DNA of 64,000 nt from Rheinheimera aquimaris (lineage in GTDB: Bacteria; Pseudomonadota; Gammaproteobacteria; Enterobacterales; Alteromonadaceae). Below are positions 1 to 8,104 of this stretch, in pieces. The stretch is taken from the NCBI RefSeq assembly GCF_020531985.1, contig NZ_JAJAVQ010000005.1, positions 186,001 to 250,000 of the forward strand, in the 5' to 3' direction. Every line of letters begins with the position of its first letter. Position 1 is the first letter of the stretch. A program made the translations under genes and the position numbers. Under the pieces are notes generated by a model. That model made no database searches, had not been told where the DNA came from, and saw only the letters and a list, made by a program, of their open reading frames with translations.

Positions 1-382
1 TATTTAGCCAGTTATCGCGCCACGGTTGTTGCTGATCAGCACTGATAAAGTTTAGTAAGTCCATCAAAGCGGCTGTCGCTGTGGCTTCATCGCCATGCAT
101 TTGCGACCACGCCAGCACTTTTACCGGGCCGGTGCCGATATCAATCTGCCAGATCGGTGTGCCCAGTGCCGACTGCCCGAGCTGCTTAAAGCGGAATAGC
201 GGGTTATGCTGATGCAATTGCAGCAGCGGCGCTATGTCGCTATGGGTGAGTTGCGGTTTATCCAACCCCGTTTGTTTTATCTGTTGATAATAGTCTGCCG
301 ACAAACTGCCTGCTGTCATTGCCTGTACCGCCGTGGTTAAACTGAATAATCCGGCCAGAAGCCATCGTAACGCATGCTGCAT
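1..382 (-). CDS. M14 family zinc carboxypeptidase, N-terminal part (runs off the left edge)
   Basis: Reading the minus strand from the ATG at 380-382 gives 127 residues with no stop before the edge. The protein begins with a signal peptide (hydrophobic stretch about residues 4-20, Ala-Gln-Ala before Met22), so it is exported. Residues 96-99 are His-Gly-Asp-Glu within QMHGDEATATAAL, the HxxE zinc-binding motif of M14 carboxypeptidases; the third zinc ligand and catalytic Glu would lie outside the window. The visible part resembles the standalone M14 peptidases of marine gammaproteobacteria. It is divergent from nhaC across a 226-bp spacer that must hold both promoters. Family assignment rests on one motif plus the surrounding residues. 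Confidence 0.75.
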   Translation of the reverse strand, partial: MQHALRWLLAGLFSLTTAVQAMTAGSLSADYYQQIKQTGLDKPQLTHSDIAPLLQLHQHNPLFRFKQLGQSALGTPIWQIDIGTGPVKVLAWSQMHGDEATATAALMDLLNFISADQQQPWRDNWLN

Positions 383-608
383 AATGCCCCCCTGCTTAAC
401 TGCTTTAGCCTGGTAGCATCGCGCAATTCTGTTAACAATTGCAAGTAACGCGACTGTCAGCAAACTGCTGCACAGCGCCATCTATCGCAATCGGCTGCAA
501 TGCCCGCTTCATCGCAAAAGCCTGCGCAGTGCTTGCGACAGTAAAGCACAACCGGTATAAATTATTCAGCATTTACGCGAAACAGAATAATAATAGCAGG
601 AGGCCATT

Positions 609-2000
609 TTGGCTGATTGGTTAACCCTCATTCCGGCGCTGGTCGCCATTGTTGTAGTATTGTGGCGCAAAGAAGTGATCCTGGCGTTGCTGTTGTCGTT
701 GTGCAGCGCCGAACTGCTGATTTTTTTGCAGGCCGGCCAGGGCGCCGGGGCTGGCTTGCTGCTGGACGGCGGTATTCAAACGCTGGAACGTATTGTTGCG
801 GTAACCAAAGATGGCGACAATGCCCGCATTCTGATGTTCTCGTTACTGGTAGGCGGCTTGCTGGCCTATATGCGCGACTCGGGTGGTGTATCGGCTACGG
901 TGAAATTGCTGGTCGATAAAGGCATTGCCAAATCAGGCCGTCAGGCTGGTTTACTGACGTTTTTTATCAGCTCTGTAACCTTTATCGAGTCTAACCTCAG
1001 TTCGCTGACAGCCGGTATCAGCTCACGGGGTTTATTCGACAAGTTCAAAATGAGCCGGGCACGGCTGGCATATATTATCGACAGCACCAGCGCCCCTATC
1101 TGCATCATTATTCTGCTAAACGGCTGGGGCGCCTATATTCTCGGCCTGCTCAGCACTTATTCCCTTGGGGAAAGCCCGGTATCAGTACTGATCGGCACTA
1201 TTCCGCTTAACTTTTATGCGTTGTTTACCCTAACCGTGGTGCTGTACACCATTATCAGCGGCAAAGTATATGGCCCGATGCGCAAAGCCGAGCAAGAGTT
1301 ACACACACTGGCGGCGCACACGGAAATAGACGTACCGCCGAGTAAAGCCAGCTTTATGCTGGTGCCGCTGTTTACCTTAGTGGCATCCATGATCGGCTTT
1401 ATGCTGATGACCGGCAATGGCCGACTGGTGGGTGGCTCGGGTTCACAATCAGTGCTCTATGCCACGACGCTGGCCTGTTTAGTCGCCTACTCTATGATGT
1501 TGTTCAGTAAGCGCTTTAAGCATCAGCAGCTGGTTGATATTGGCTTTAAAGGCATGAGCGAATTACTGCCGCTGGTCACCATAGTACTGTTATCACTGGC
1601 GCTCGGCAGCAGCCTTAAACTGCTGGGCACCGGTACTTTTATTGCGTCCATCGTTAACGACAGCTTGCCGCTGGTACTGATACCGGCGCTGTTGTTTTTA
1701 GCCGGTGCATTGATCTCGTTTACCACCGGTACCAGTTGGGGCACTTTTGCCATACTGATCCCGATTGGTATGCCTATGGTCGAACTGCTGGGACTGCCGC
1801 CGTCACTGGTGCTGGCAGCCATTTTAAGTGGCGGTGTGTTTGGCGATCACTGCTCGCCGATTTCCGACAGTACCGCGGTCAGCTCAGTTGCATCCGGCTG
1901 TGATTTACTCGAACACGTAAAAACCCAGCTACCTTATGCATTATTTTGTGGTGTACTGGCATTGCTGGCCTTTTTAACTGCCGGGGTATTAATGATATGA
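609..2000 (+). CDS. nhaC: NhaC-type Na+/H+ antiporter
   Basis: A 463-residue, highly hydrophobic inner-membrane protein with about a dozen membrane segments. It shows the features of the NhaC family: the SSVTFIESNLSSLTAG segment in the first half and the repeated motifs TTGTSWGTFAILIPIGMP and GVFGDHCSPISDSTAVSS in the second half. These transporters exchange Na+ for H+; some family members carry other substrates, so the ion is not certain. The start is TTG at 609, chosen because AGGAGG at 598-603 lies five bases upstream and no ATG fits as well. The stop overlaps the start of the dipeptidase gene (ATGA at 1997-2000), so the two are translationally coupled. Confidence 0.85.
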   Translation: MADWLTLIPALVAIVVVLWRKEVILALLLSLCSAELLIFLQAGQGAGAGLLLDGGIQTLERIVAVTKDGDNARILMFSLLVGGLLAYMRDSGGVSATVKLLVDKGIAKSGRQAGLLTFFISSVTFIESNLSSLTAGISSRGLFDKFKMSRARLAYIIDSTSAPICIIILLNGWGAYILGLLSTYSLGESPVSVLIGTIPLNFYALFTLTVVLYTIISGKVYGPMRKAEQELHTLAAHTEIDVPPSKASFMLVPLFTLVASMIGFMLMTGNGRLVGGSGSQSVLYATTLACLVAYSMMLFSKRFKHQQLVDIGFKGMSELLPLVTIVLLSLALGSSLKLLGTGTFIASIVNDSLPLVLIPALLFLAGALISFTTGTSWGTFAILIPIGMPMVELLGLPPSLVLAAILSGGVFGDHCSPISDSTAVSSVASGCDLLEHVKTQLPYALFCGVLALLAFLTAGVLMI

Positions 2001-2674
2001 AAAGCCTGATACTAAGCAGCATGTTGCTGGCAGCATCAGTGGCGGCAACTGAACCACCGGTACCGGACGATTTTACCGATATCAGCACATTAAGCGCCGA
2101 TATTCAGGTGCATATGGCGTATCTGGGTACTAATAACTTTGTTGGCAGCCGTGTTGATGGCTATCAGGCCAATAAATGCTTCCTGCAGCGTGATGCTGCC
2201 CAAGCACTGGTCAAAGTGCAGCAGGCTGCGGCGGCGCAGGGGCTTACGCTTTGGGTGTATGACTGCTACCGGCCACAGCGGGCGGTAAACCATTTTATGC
2301 GCTGGGCCAGCGATTTAAGCGATACCAGCACCAAAGCGCAGTACTACCCCAATCTGCCTAAAGACAAGCTGGTCGGCGAGTATATCGCGGAAAAATCCGG
2401 CCACAGCCGTGGCAGCACGGTGGATTTAACACTGGCACAAAAAGACGCGGCCGGTAACTGGCAGCCACTGGATATGGGCTCAAAGTTTGATATGTTTGAC
2501 CCGGTATCCAATGTTGGCGCCGAGGGTATTACCAAGCAACAGCAGGCAAACCGGCAACGGCTGGAAAGCCTGATGCTGGGCGCTGGCTTTAAGGTATACA
2601 ACATGGAATGGTGGCACTTTACCCATCAGCCACCGGCCTACACCGACCGCTACTTTGACTTTATTGTAAAGTAG
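1997..2674 (+). CDS. Exported D-Ala-D-Ala dipeptidase (VanX/DdpX family, M15D)
   Basis: The protein is 225 residues when started at the ATG that overlaps the nhaC stop; an upstream in-frame extension to 1946 lies inside nhaC and lacks the signal peptide at its start. Residues 1-17 are a signal peptide, so it acts in the periplasm. M15D metal and catalytic motifs are visible: YDCYRPQRAV (the arginine of the family), SGHSRGSTVDLTL with the His and Asp ligands, and NMEWWHF with the catalytic Glu and third His ligand. The family hydrolyses D-Ala-D-Ala and related dipeptides from peptidoglycan turnover. Without van genes nearby, a cell-wall recycling role is more likely than vancomycin resistance. 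Coupling to a cation antiporter is unusual. Confidence 0.85.
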   Translation: MKSLILSSMLLAASVAATEPPVPDDFTDISTLSADIQVHMAYLGTNNFVGSRVDGYQANKCFLQRDAAQALVKVQQAAAAQGLTLWVYDCYRPQRAVNHFMRWASDLSDTSTKAQYYPNLPKDKLVGEYIAEKSGHSRGSTVDLTLAQKDAAGNWQPLDMGSKFDMFDPVSNVGAEGITKQQQANRQRLESLMLGAGFKVYNMEWWHFTHQPPAYTDRYFDFIVK

Positions 2675-2678
2675 CCAG

Positions 2679-3098
2679 CTACAGCGCCGCACGCTGGCGC
2701 TGAAACATCTGCATCGCCAGTTCATCCTGCTGCTTTTGTTCACGCCGCTGCAGCTGTATCAGCTGCTGTTGCTGGCGGTTATCCAGAATTTGCTGTAGCG
2801 CCAGATTATAGGCGGCCTGTTTGCTGCAGGCTTGCTGCTGGCGGCTGGCCTCCTGCTCGGCCTGGGCACTGCGTTGCTGTTGCTGCTGCGCCATATCCTG
2901 CAAAATATGTTTTAAACCAGACAGGTTTTGTAAGCTCAGGCTGCAGCGCATCTGCTGATTACTTTCCATCGCATCGATATGCTGTGCCAGTAACTGCGCA
3001 CGCTGCTGTTCAAAATCTGCCTTCTGCTGCAGCTGGCCGTGGCGGCTGCGCATAATGTCGAAGTTATCCTGTTGCGTCTGCAAATATTTTTTCAGCAT
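2679..3098 (-). CDS. fliJ: Lateral flagellar export chaperone FliJ
   Basis: A 139-residue, very Gln-rich, coiled-coil protein with almost no hydrophobic core, directly after fliI as the last gene of the motY-lafK-fliEFGHIJ operon. FliJ is the stalk-like component of the flagellar export ATPase: it sits in the FliI hexamer, contacts FlhA and recycles chaperones. Identification depends mainly on position, size and predicted all-helical coiled coil, because FliJ sequences are poorly conserved. Its stop lies five bases from the stop of the convergent dipeptidase gene, with no obvious terminator between them. Confidence 0.8.
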   Translation of the reverse strand: MLKKYLQTQQDNFDIMRSRHGQLQQKADFEQQRAQLLAQHIDAMESNQQMRCSLSLQNLSGLKHILQDMAQQQQQRSAQAEQEASRQQQACSKQAAYNLALQQILDNRQQQQLIQLQRREQKQQDELAMQMFQRQRAAL

Positions 3099-3099
3099 G

Positions 3100-4416
3100 C
3101 TACACCGCCAGCTTCGTCAGTTGTTGTTCAGTCTCGGCAAAATCGACCTGCTCGTTCAGGCCCTGACACAAAAATGCTTCTATTTTCGGGTAGATTGCCA
3201 CAGCATTATCCAGCTCAGTGTCTTTACCCGGCTGATAAGCGCCCAGCGGGATCAGCTCCTGTATTTGCTGATAGCGGCTGTACAGCCGTTTTAAGCTGTA
3301 ACAACTTTTCAGCTGGGTCGCTGACACGATATTCGGCATAACGCGGCTTATCGACGCACCGATATCAATGGCCGGATAATGACCGCGCTCTGCCAGTTGC
3401 CGGCTTAATACAATATGGCCATCCAGAATGGCGCGGGCGGCATCGGCTATCGGGTCCTGCTGATCATCACCTTCTGCCAGCACGGTATAAATGGCGGTCA
3501 TACTACCACTGCTGTCACTGCTGTTACCGGCGCGCTCTACCAGTTGCGTCAGCTTACTGAATACCGAAGGCGGGTAACCGCGCGTGGCCGGTGGCTCGCC
3601 TACCGATAAGGCTATTTCGCGCTGCGCCTGGGCATAACGGGTAAGAGAGTCAACCAGCAGCAATACGTGCAGGCCCTGATCGCGGAACCAGGCCGCCAGC
3701 CGGTGCGCCAGCTCTGCGGTACGCATCCGTAGCAGTGGCGACTGATCGGCCGGTGCCGCTACTACTATGGCTTTTTTCATGCCATCCGGCCCCAGGCTAT
3801 GCTCGATAAAATCTTTTACTTCCCAGCCACGCTCGCCCACCAGGCCTACGATCACCACATCAGCACTGGTAAAACGGGTCATCATGCCAAGCAGTTTACT
3901 TTTACCGACGCCGGAGCCGGCAAACAGGCCCAGACGCTGGCCCTGTCCCACAGTAAACAGCCCGTTGATCGCTTTAATGCCCACATCCAAAGGCGTAGTG
4001 ACACCTTTTTTCTGCATCGGGTTAACGGCCATATTCTGGCTGCTGATTTGCTCACCGCGTTGCAGCGGCGGGCCATCATCAAGCGGTTGCAATAAGCCGT
4101 CTACCACGCGGCCAAGCAGGGCATGGCTAACCGTTAGCGCCTGTTTGGCCTGTGGCCGCACCCGGGCACCGGTGCTCAGTTCGCTGGCATCGGTCAGCGG
4201 CATCAAAAATGCCTGCTCACGGTCAAAGCCGACTACTTCGGCTTCTATCCAGTGTCCGGCTTGCCCCTCTACCTGATAACGCTGCCCCAGTGTGTACTGG
4301 CCGCCCGCTACCGTCAGTAGCATACCGTTTACCCGCACCAGGGTGCCGAAGCTCTGATATAAAGGCCCGGCCTGTAGCTCGTTGGTGGCCTGCTGTAGCC
4401 GGTTAAGTAGCGTCAT
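3100..4416 (-). CDS. fliI: Lateral flagellar export ATPase FliI
   Basis: A 438-residue F1-beta-like ATPase that energises type III export of rod, hook and filament proteins. The Walker A loop GLFAGSGVGKSKL, the VLLLVDSLTRYAQAQREIAL segment (Walker B and following helix) and GEPPATRGYPPSVFSKL are all characteristic of FliI. The start is placed at the ATG at 4414-4416 (MTLLNRLQQ); the open frame continues upstream but that part reads inside fliH and has no FliI-like sequence. The gene overlaps the end of fliH by 14 bases, as is common in this operon. FliH upstream is its negative regulator, FliJ downstream its stalk. Confidence 0.95.
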   Translation of the reverse strand: MTLLNRLQQATNELQAGPLYQSFGTLVRVNGMLLTVAGGQYTLGQRYQVEGQAGHWIEAEVVGFDREQAFLMPLTDASELSTGARVRPQAKQALTVSHALLGRVVDGLLQPLDDGPPLQRGEQISSQNMAVNPMQKKGVTTPLDVGIKAINGLFTVGQGQRLGLFAGSGVGKSKLLGMMTRFTSADVVIVGLVGERGWEVKDFIEHSLGPDGMKKAIVVAAPADQSPLLRMRTAELAHRLAAWFRDQGLHVLLLVDSLTRYAQAQREIALSVGEPPATRGYPPSVFSKLTQLVERAGNSSDSSGSMTAIYTVLAEGDDQQDPIADAARAILDGHIVLSRQLAERGHYPAIDIGASISRVMPNIVSATQLKSCYSLKRLYSRYQQIQELIPLGAYQPGKDTELDNAVAIYPKIEAFLCQGLNEQVDFAETEQQLTKLAV

Positions 4417-5041
4417 TATGGCTGCCCAGTAGCTGTTGCTGCACCTGCGGCAGCAGGTTTTGCAGACGCTGGCGAAAATCAGCCAGATGCAACTGCGTCG
4501 CGCCAACAAACACCGCGCTGCCTGCGGCCAGCTTAGCGTCTGCCTGCAGTGTCACAGTACCCAGTGCGGTTTGCTGCAGCTGCTGCCACCAGACCAGATC
4601 CTGCGGCGACAGCCGTATCGCACTAATGTGCTCATTGACCTGCAATACCGGCAACAGCGTGTTTATCGCCTGCTGCAAATGCGCCGGCTGTAAGCTCAAC
4701 TCGGCCTCCAGCGTCAGTTCGCTTAGTTTACTGACCAGTTCAAACACCGCCTGTGCCAGTTGTTGCTCCTGCTGCTGGTGATGTTGTTGCAACTGCTGTT
4801 CAAGCTGTTGTAATTGCTGCGCAAACTGCTGGCGCAGCTCCATCACAGCGTTTTGCAGCTGGTTGTCAGCCTCGGCACGGGCAGCCTGCTCGGCTTGCTG
4901 CTTAAGCTGCCGCTCTGCGTCTTCAGCGCCCAGCCGTTTACCTTCTGTCAGGCCGCGTTCAAACGCCTGCTGTAACTGCAGTTCGATAGCGGGCGACGAT
5001 ACATCGCGCTGCACGCCGGGAAAGCGATACAGATCGGCCAT
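4403..5041 (-). CDS. fliH: Lateral flagellar assembly protein FliH
   Basis: A 212-residue protein with an extended Gln/Glu-rich coiled coil in its middle (about residues 40-105) and a conserved C-terminal globular domain, the layout of FliH. FliH binds FliI in the cytoplasm, restrains its ATPase activity and docks it at the C-ring. The coiled coil is rich in QQLEQQLQQ-like heptads. It lies between fliG and fliI, three bases after fliG. Identification rests on position, the N-terminal YRFPG segment and domain layout. Confidence 0.88.
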   Translation of the reverse strand: MADLYRFPGVQRDVSSPAIELQLQQAFERGLTEGKRLGAEDAERQLKQQAEQAARAEADNQLQNAVMELRQQFAQQLQQLEQQLQQHHQQQEQQLAQAVFELVSKLSELTLEAELSLQPAHLQQAINTLLPVLQVNEHISAIRLSPQDLVWWQQLQQTALGTVTLQADAKLAAGSAVFVGATQLHLADFRQRLQNLLPQVQQQLLGSHNDAT

Positions 5042-5044
5042 AAC

Positions 5045-6064
5045 TTACCCCAGTGTCGCTTCTTCGTATAAGCGGTAATCGACTTCGTTTTTCGCCATCA
5101 TCTGGCGGATCATCCGCATAATTTCGGCCCGCGCCGCTTCTACCTTACTAACCGCCTGTGCTTTGGTGTTTTCAATTTGCTGACGGTACACCTGCGCCAG
5201 CCGCTTGGGCAGTGCCGACATAATGCTGTCCAGCATGGCCGGTTCGCAGCCTTTTAATGCGACGACCCACAGCTCGTCCGGAATTTCGTTCAGCAAGTAA
5301 GCCAGGACATCTTCGCTTTGCCGGGCCAGTGAGGCGAAATCATACATTTTGTCCTGCACGGCTTCTGCGGTTTGGGCATTGTGCTGTTTCAGCAGTTCCA
5401 TTACCTCGGCCTTATTACCGTTGTAACGGTTCATGATTTCGGCCACTTTCTCCACGCCGTTTACCCGCGCGCCGACCTGTTCGCCGACAAACTCGATACA
5501 GGCTTCCAGCGTATGGCGTAAATCATCCATCACATGTTCGCTGACTTCGCGCAGGCTGGCAATGCGAAACAGAATATCGTCGTGCTTTTGTTTCGGGAAC
5601 AAGGCAATAACCGCCGATGCCTGCTCCGGCGGTAAAAACGCCAGCATCAGCGCCTGCATTTGCATATGCTCCTGTTCTAAAAAGCGGGCCAGCAACTCTG
5701 CGGGCACCCACTCCAGCCGGCGCAAGTCATCTGCCAGTGCGCCGCCGTAGATATCGTCCAGCATGCCACGCGCCAGTTTGCGGCCGACCGCTTTATCCAG
5801 CGCCCGCTCCAGATATAAGCGAGAGGCACCGCTAACGCCGCTCTCATTACGGTAGCAGTCGAAAAAATCAGTCAGGATCAGCGCAACATCATCCTGCGTA
5901 ACGTTGGTAATTTTTGCCATCCGCTCGGACAAAGCTTTCACTTCATGCCGGCTCAGTTTTTTGATGATGCCGGCCGCATTTTCTTCCCCCATGCTCAGCA
6001 ATAAAATGGCTGCCCGATCTAAATCGGTAATAGTGCGGCTATGTTCAGGCTTTAGTTGATTCAA
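5045..6064 (-). CDS. fliG: Lateral flagellar motor switch protein FliG
   Basis: 339 residues, the usual FliG length. The N-terminal LDRAAILLLSMGEENAAGIIKKLS segment binds FliF; the middle has LAFLPPEQASAVIALFPK; the C-terminal domain ends in VAARAEIMRMIRQMMAKNEV-type helices carrying charged residues that contact the stator. FliG forms the upper C-ring and converts ion flow through MotA/MotB into torque. The gene overlaps fliF by 20 bases, which suggests coupled translation of the two partner proteins. Confidence 0.95.
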   Translation of the reverse strand: MNQLKPEHSRTITDLDRAAILLLSMGEENAAGIIKKLSRHEVKALSERMAKITNVTQDDVALILTDFFDCYRNESGVSGASRLYLERALDKAVGRKLARGMLDDIYGGALADDLRRLEWVPAELLARFLEQEHMQMQALMLAFLPPEQASAVIALFPKQKHDDILFRIASLREVSEHVMDDLRHTLEACIEFVGEQVGARVNGVEKVAEIMNRYNGNKAEVMELLKQHNAQTAEAVQDKMYDFASLARQSEDVLAYLLNEIPDELWVVALKGCEPAMLDSIMSALPKRLAQVYRQQIENTKAQAVSKVEAARAEIMRMIRQMMAKNEVDYRLYEEATLG

Positions 6065-7766
6065 TGCTGACTCCTCGCTCTACCCAATATTTAATCACCG
6101 CGGTTACCCGGTCAGACTCTTTGCTGGCCAGGAGTTGCATATGTGAAATCTGCTCAGCAAACTCTGACCCGACCTGCGGCAGGTTAATCGCGTTAAAGCC
6201 TGGTTGCGGCATGTCGTCGGCCGCAGCCGCCGCCTCTTCCACTGTTCTGGCATCAGCCTTGGCACTGAGTAAAGAAGGGCTGTCATCCGCACTGCCGGTA
6301 AAGGCATTGCCGGTGTCAGGTTCACGCTGCTTTTTACCGCTAATCAGGTGATTAACCAGCGGCCGCACACCAAATAAAATCAGCGCCAGCGCAATTAAGC
6401 TGCCAAACACATAACGGGCATATTCTTTTACTTCCGGCAGTTGCCACCACGGCAAGCCACTTTGTACGCCCGCCCTTTCTGCCGGGGCAACAAAACCAAA
6501 GCTGGTGATATTAAACTGGTCACCACGCTCGGCCTGAAAACCGGTAGCGGTTTTGACCATTTCACCCAGCTGTTGCAACTGTGCCTGGCTCCAGCCGGTA
6601 TCGCCCGCTGCTGCCTCGTTCACCAACACCGATACGCTCATCGACTTTAACCGGCCAACTTCAAATTTGGTGTGTGTCACGGCGCGGCCATTATCAAACT
6701 GACGGCTGCTTTCATTGCGCTCGGACGTACGCTGGTTGTCATCCGCCCCTTGTTGATCTGCCGGTAATGGTGGCTGGTTAGCCAGCGAGCCCGGGATGCC
6801 CATCGCCAGCTGGTCCTGCATAGTGTCTGTTTTGACGGATTCAGAACGTACTACCGAAGCCGGATCTATCGCTTCACGGGTTTCTTCTACCACACTGAAG
6901 TCAACATCAGATGACACCTGAATCCGGTAGTTACCTTCGCCAAGAATTGGCAGCAGCATAATGGCGGCACGCTGCTCAATGTTGCGCTCAAGCTTTTGAA
7001 TAAAGGCGAGTTTCTTATCTGTTTCTTTGCCGATTGGCGCTTCATCGTACAAATCGCCGGTCAGCAGCTTACCGCTTTGGTCGACCACTGATACTTTACG
7101 CGGGTCCAGCCCCGGTACACTGCCGGCAATAAGGCTGACAATGGCTTCAACCTGGGTGGCTTTAAGCTCATAACCCGGGGTCAGATCAACCATCACCGAC
7201 GCTGCTGATTTCTCTTCCTGCCGGCCAATAAATACGCTGCGCTTTGGCACGGCCAGATGCACACGGCTGTTACGCACACCGTCCATGGTAATAATGGTGC
7301 GGGCCAGTTCCCCTTCCAATGCATGCTGATACTGCATCGACTCCATAAACTGGCTGGTACCCATGGTTACCTTGTCACCTATTGTCGACAAGCCTTCCGG
7401 CATTGCTGCCTTTATACCACGGGCCGCTAAGGTAATACGGGCGTCGGCCAGACGGTCTTGCGGTACCATGATATTGCCGGTGTCGGTATCGATACGGAAC
7501 GCGACCTGCTCTTTATCAAGGATCTCCAGAATACCGGCTTTATCATAGTGTTCCTGGTTACCATACAGCGGCACATAGTTTTTCGCCGAGGTCCATAAAA
7601 TCAGCACTATGGTTGCTGCCACCAGTGTTGCCAACAAGGCAATAGACGCCATACTGCGATCACCGCCGGGCAACCAGCTGAACCGGCTGGACAGATTAAT
7701 CACTTTCTCGCGAAAGTTACCTTCAATCGCTGCCGCAGGCATTTTCTTTACCACTTCGCCTTTCAT
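6045..7766 (-). CDS. fliF: Lateral flagellar MS-ring protein FliF
   Basis: 573 residues with a membrane segment near residues 40-60 (SIALLATLVAATIVLILW) and a second near 450-470 (VFGSLIALALILFGVRPLV). The periplasmic domain between them has ring-building motifs such as GNYRIQVSSDVDFS and RVHLAVPKRSVF. The C-terminal cytoplasmic tail after the second membrane segment binds FliG. FliF forms the MS-ring that anchors the basal body and houses the export gate. It is ten bases downstream of fliE, the rod adaptor that joins MS-ring and rod. Confidence 0.95.
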   Translation of the reverse strand: MKGEVVKKMPAAAIEGNFREKVINLSSRFSWLPGGDRSMASIALLATLVAATIVLILWTSAKNYVPLYGNQEHYDKAGILEILDKEQVAFRIDTDTGNIMVPQDRLADARITLAARGIKAAMPEGLSTIGDKVTMGTSQFMESMQYQHALEGELARTIITMDGVRNSRVHLAVPKRSVFIGRQEEKSAASVMVDLTPGYELKATQVEAIVSLIAGSVPGLDPRKVSVVDQSGKLLTGDLYDEAPIGKETDKKLAFIQKLERNIEQRAAIMLLPILGEGNYRIQVSSDVDFSVVEETREAIDPASVVRSESVKTDTMQDQLAMGIPGSLANQPPLPADQQGADDNQRTSERNESSRQFDNGRAVTHTKFEVGRLKSMSVSVLVNEAAAGDTGWSQAQLQQLGEMVKTATGFQAERGDQFNITSFGFVAPAERAGVQSGLPWWQLPEVKEYARYVFGSLIALALILFGVRPLVNHLISGKKQREPDTGNAFTGSADDSPSLLSAKADARTVEEAAAAADDMPQPGFNAINLPQVGSEFAEQISHMQLLASKESDRVTAVIKYWVERGVSIESTKA

Positions 7767-7776
7767 TGCCTTGTCC

Positions 7777-8097
7777 TTACAGTGACATCCGCATTACATC
7801 GTCAATACCGCTCATTACCTTGTTACGCACCTGCAGCAGCATCGAAAAACTCAAACCCGCTTTCTGGCTGGCCACCATGGCGCCAATCACATCGTCACTG
7901 CGGCCGGTATCAACTGCCGTCATCATGTCCGCGGCAATGTTCTGCTGCTGGTTGATGTTGCGGATCACGGCAGAAAAGTCTTCGCTGATACCGACACTAT
8001 TGCTGGCGGGCGCGATGCGCTCACTGCTGGCAGTTTGTTGTAGCCTGGTCATCATTTCCAGCATCTGGCTCTGGCTGTCTATTGGTGAAATCATCAT
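7777..8097 (-). CDS. fliE: Lateral flagellar hook-basal body protein FliE
   Basis: 106 residues, the normal FliE size, ending in GLSFSMLLQVRNKVMSGIDDVMRMSL, which matches the conserved C-terminus of the family (LLQVRNKLVxAYQEIMRM). FliE is the first protein exported and connects the MS-ring to the FlgB rod. Placement directly before fliF is typical. Its separation from lafK by seven bases puts both in one transcript. Confidence 0.93.
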   Translation of the reverse strand: MMISPIDSQSQMLEMMTRLQQTASSERIAPASNSVGISEDFSAVIRNINQQQNIAADMMTAVDTGRSDDVIGAMVASQKAGLSFSMLLQVRNKVMSGIDDVMRMSL

Positions 8098-8104
8098 AAA
8101 ATCC

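Noticed and set aside
1946-1996. Upstream extension of the dipeptidase gene
   Set aside because: It lies inside nhaC and would bury the signal peptide; the ATG overlapping the nhaC stop is better.
6430-6450. ACTTCCGG sequence in fliF as another enhancer half-site
   Set aside because: Single half-site inside a coding region, without the partner arm or a promoter.
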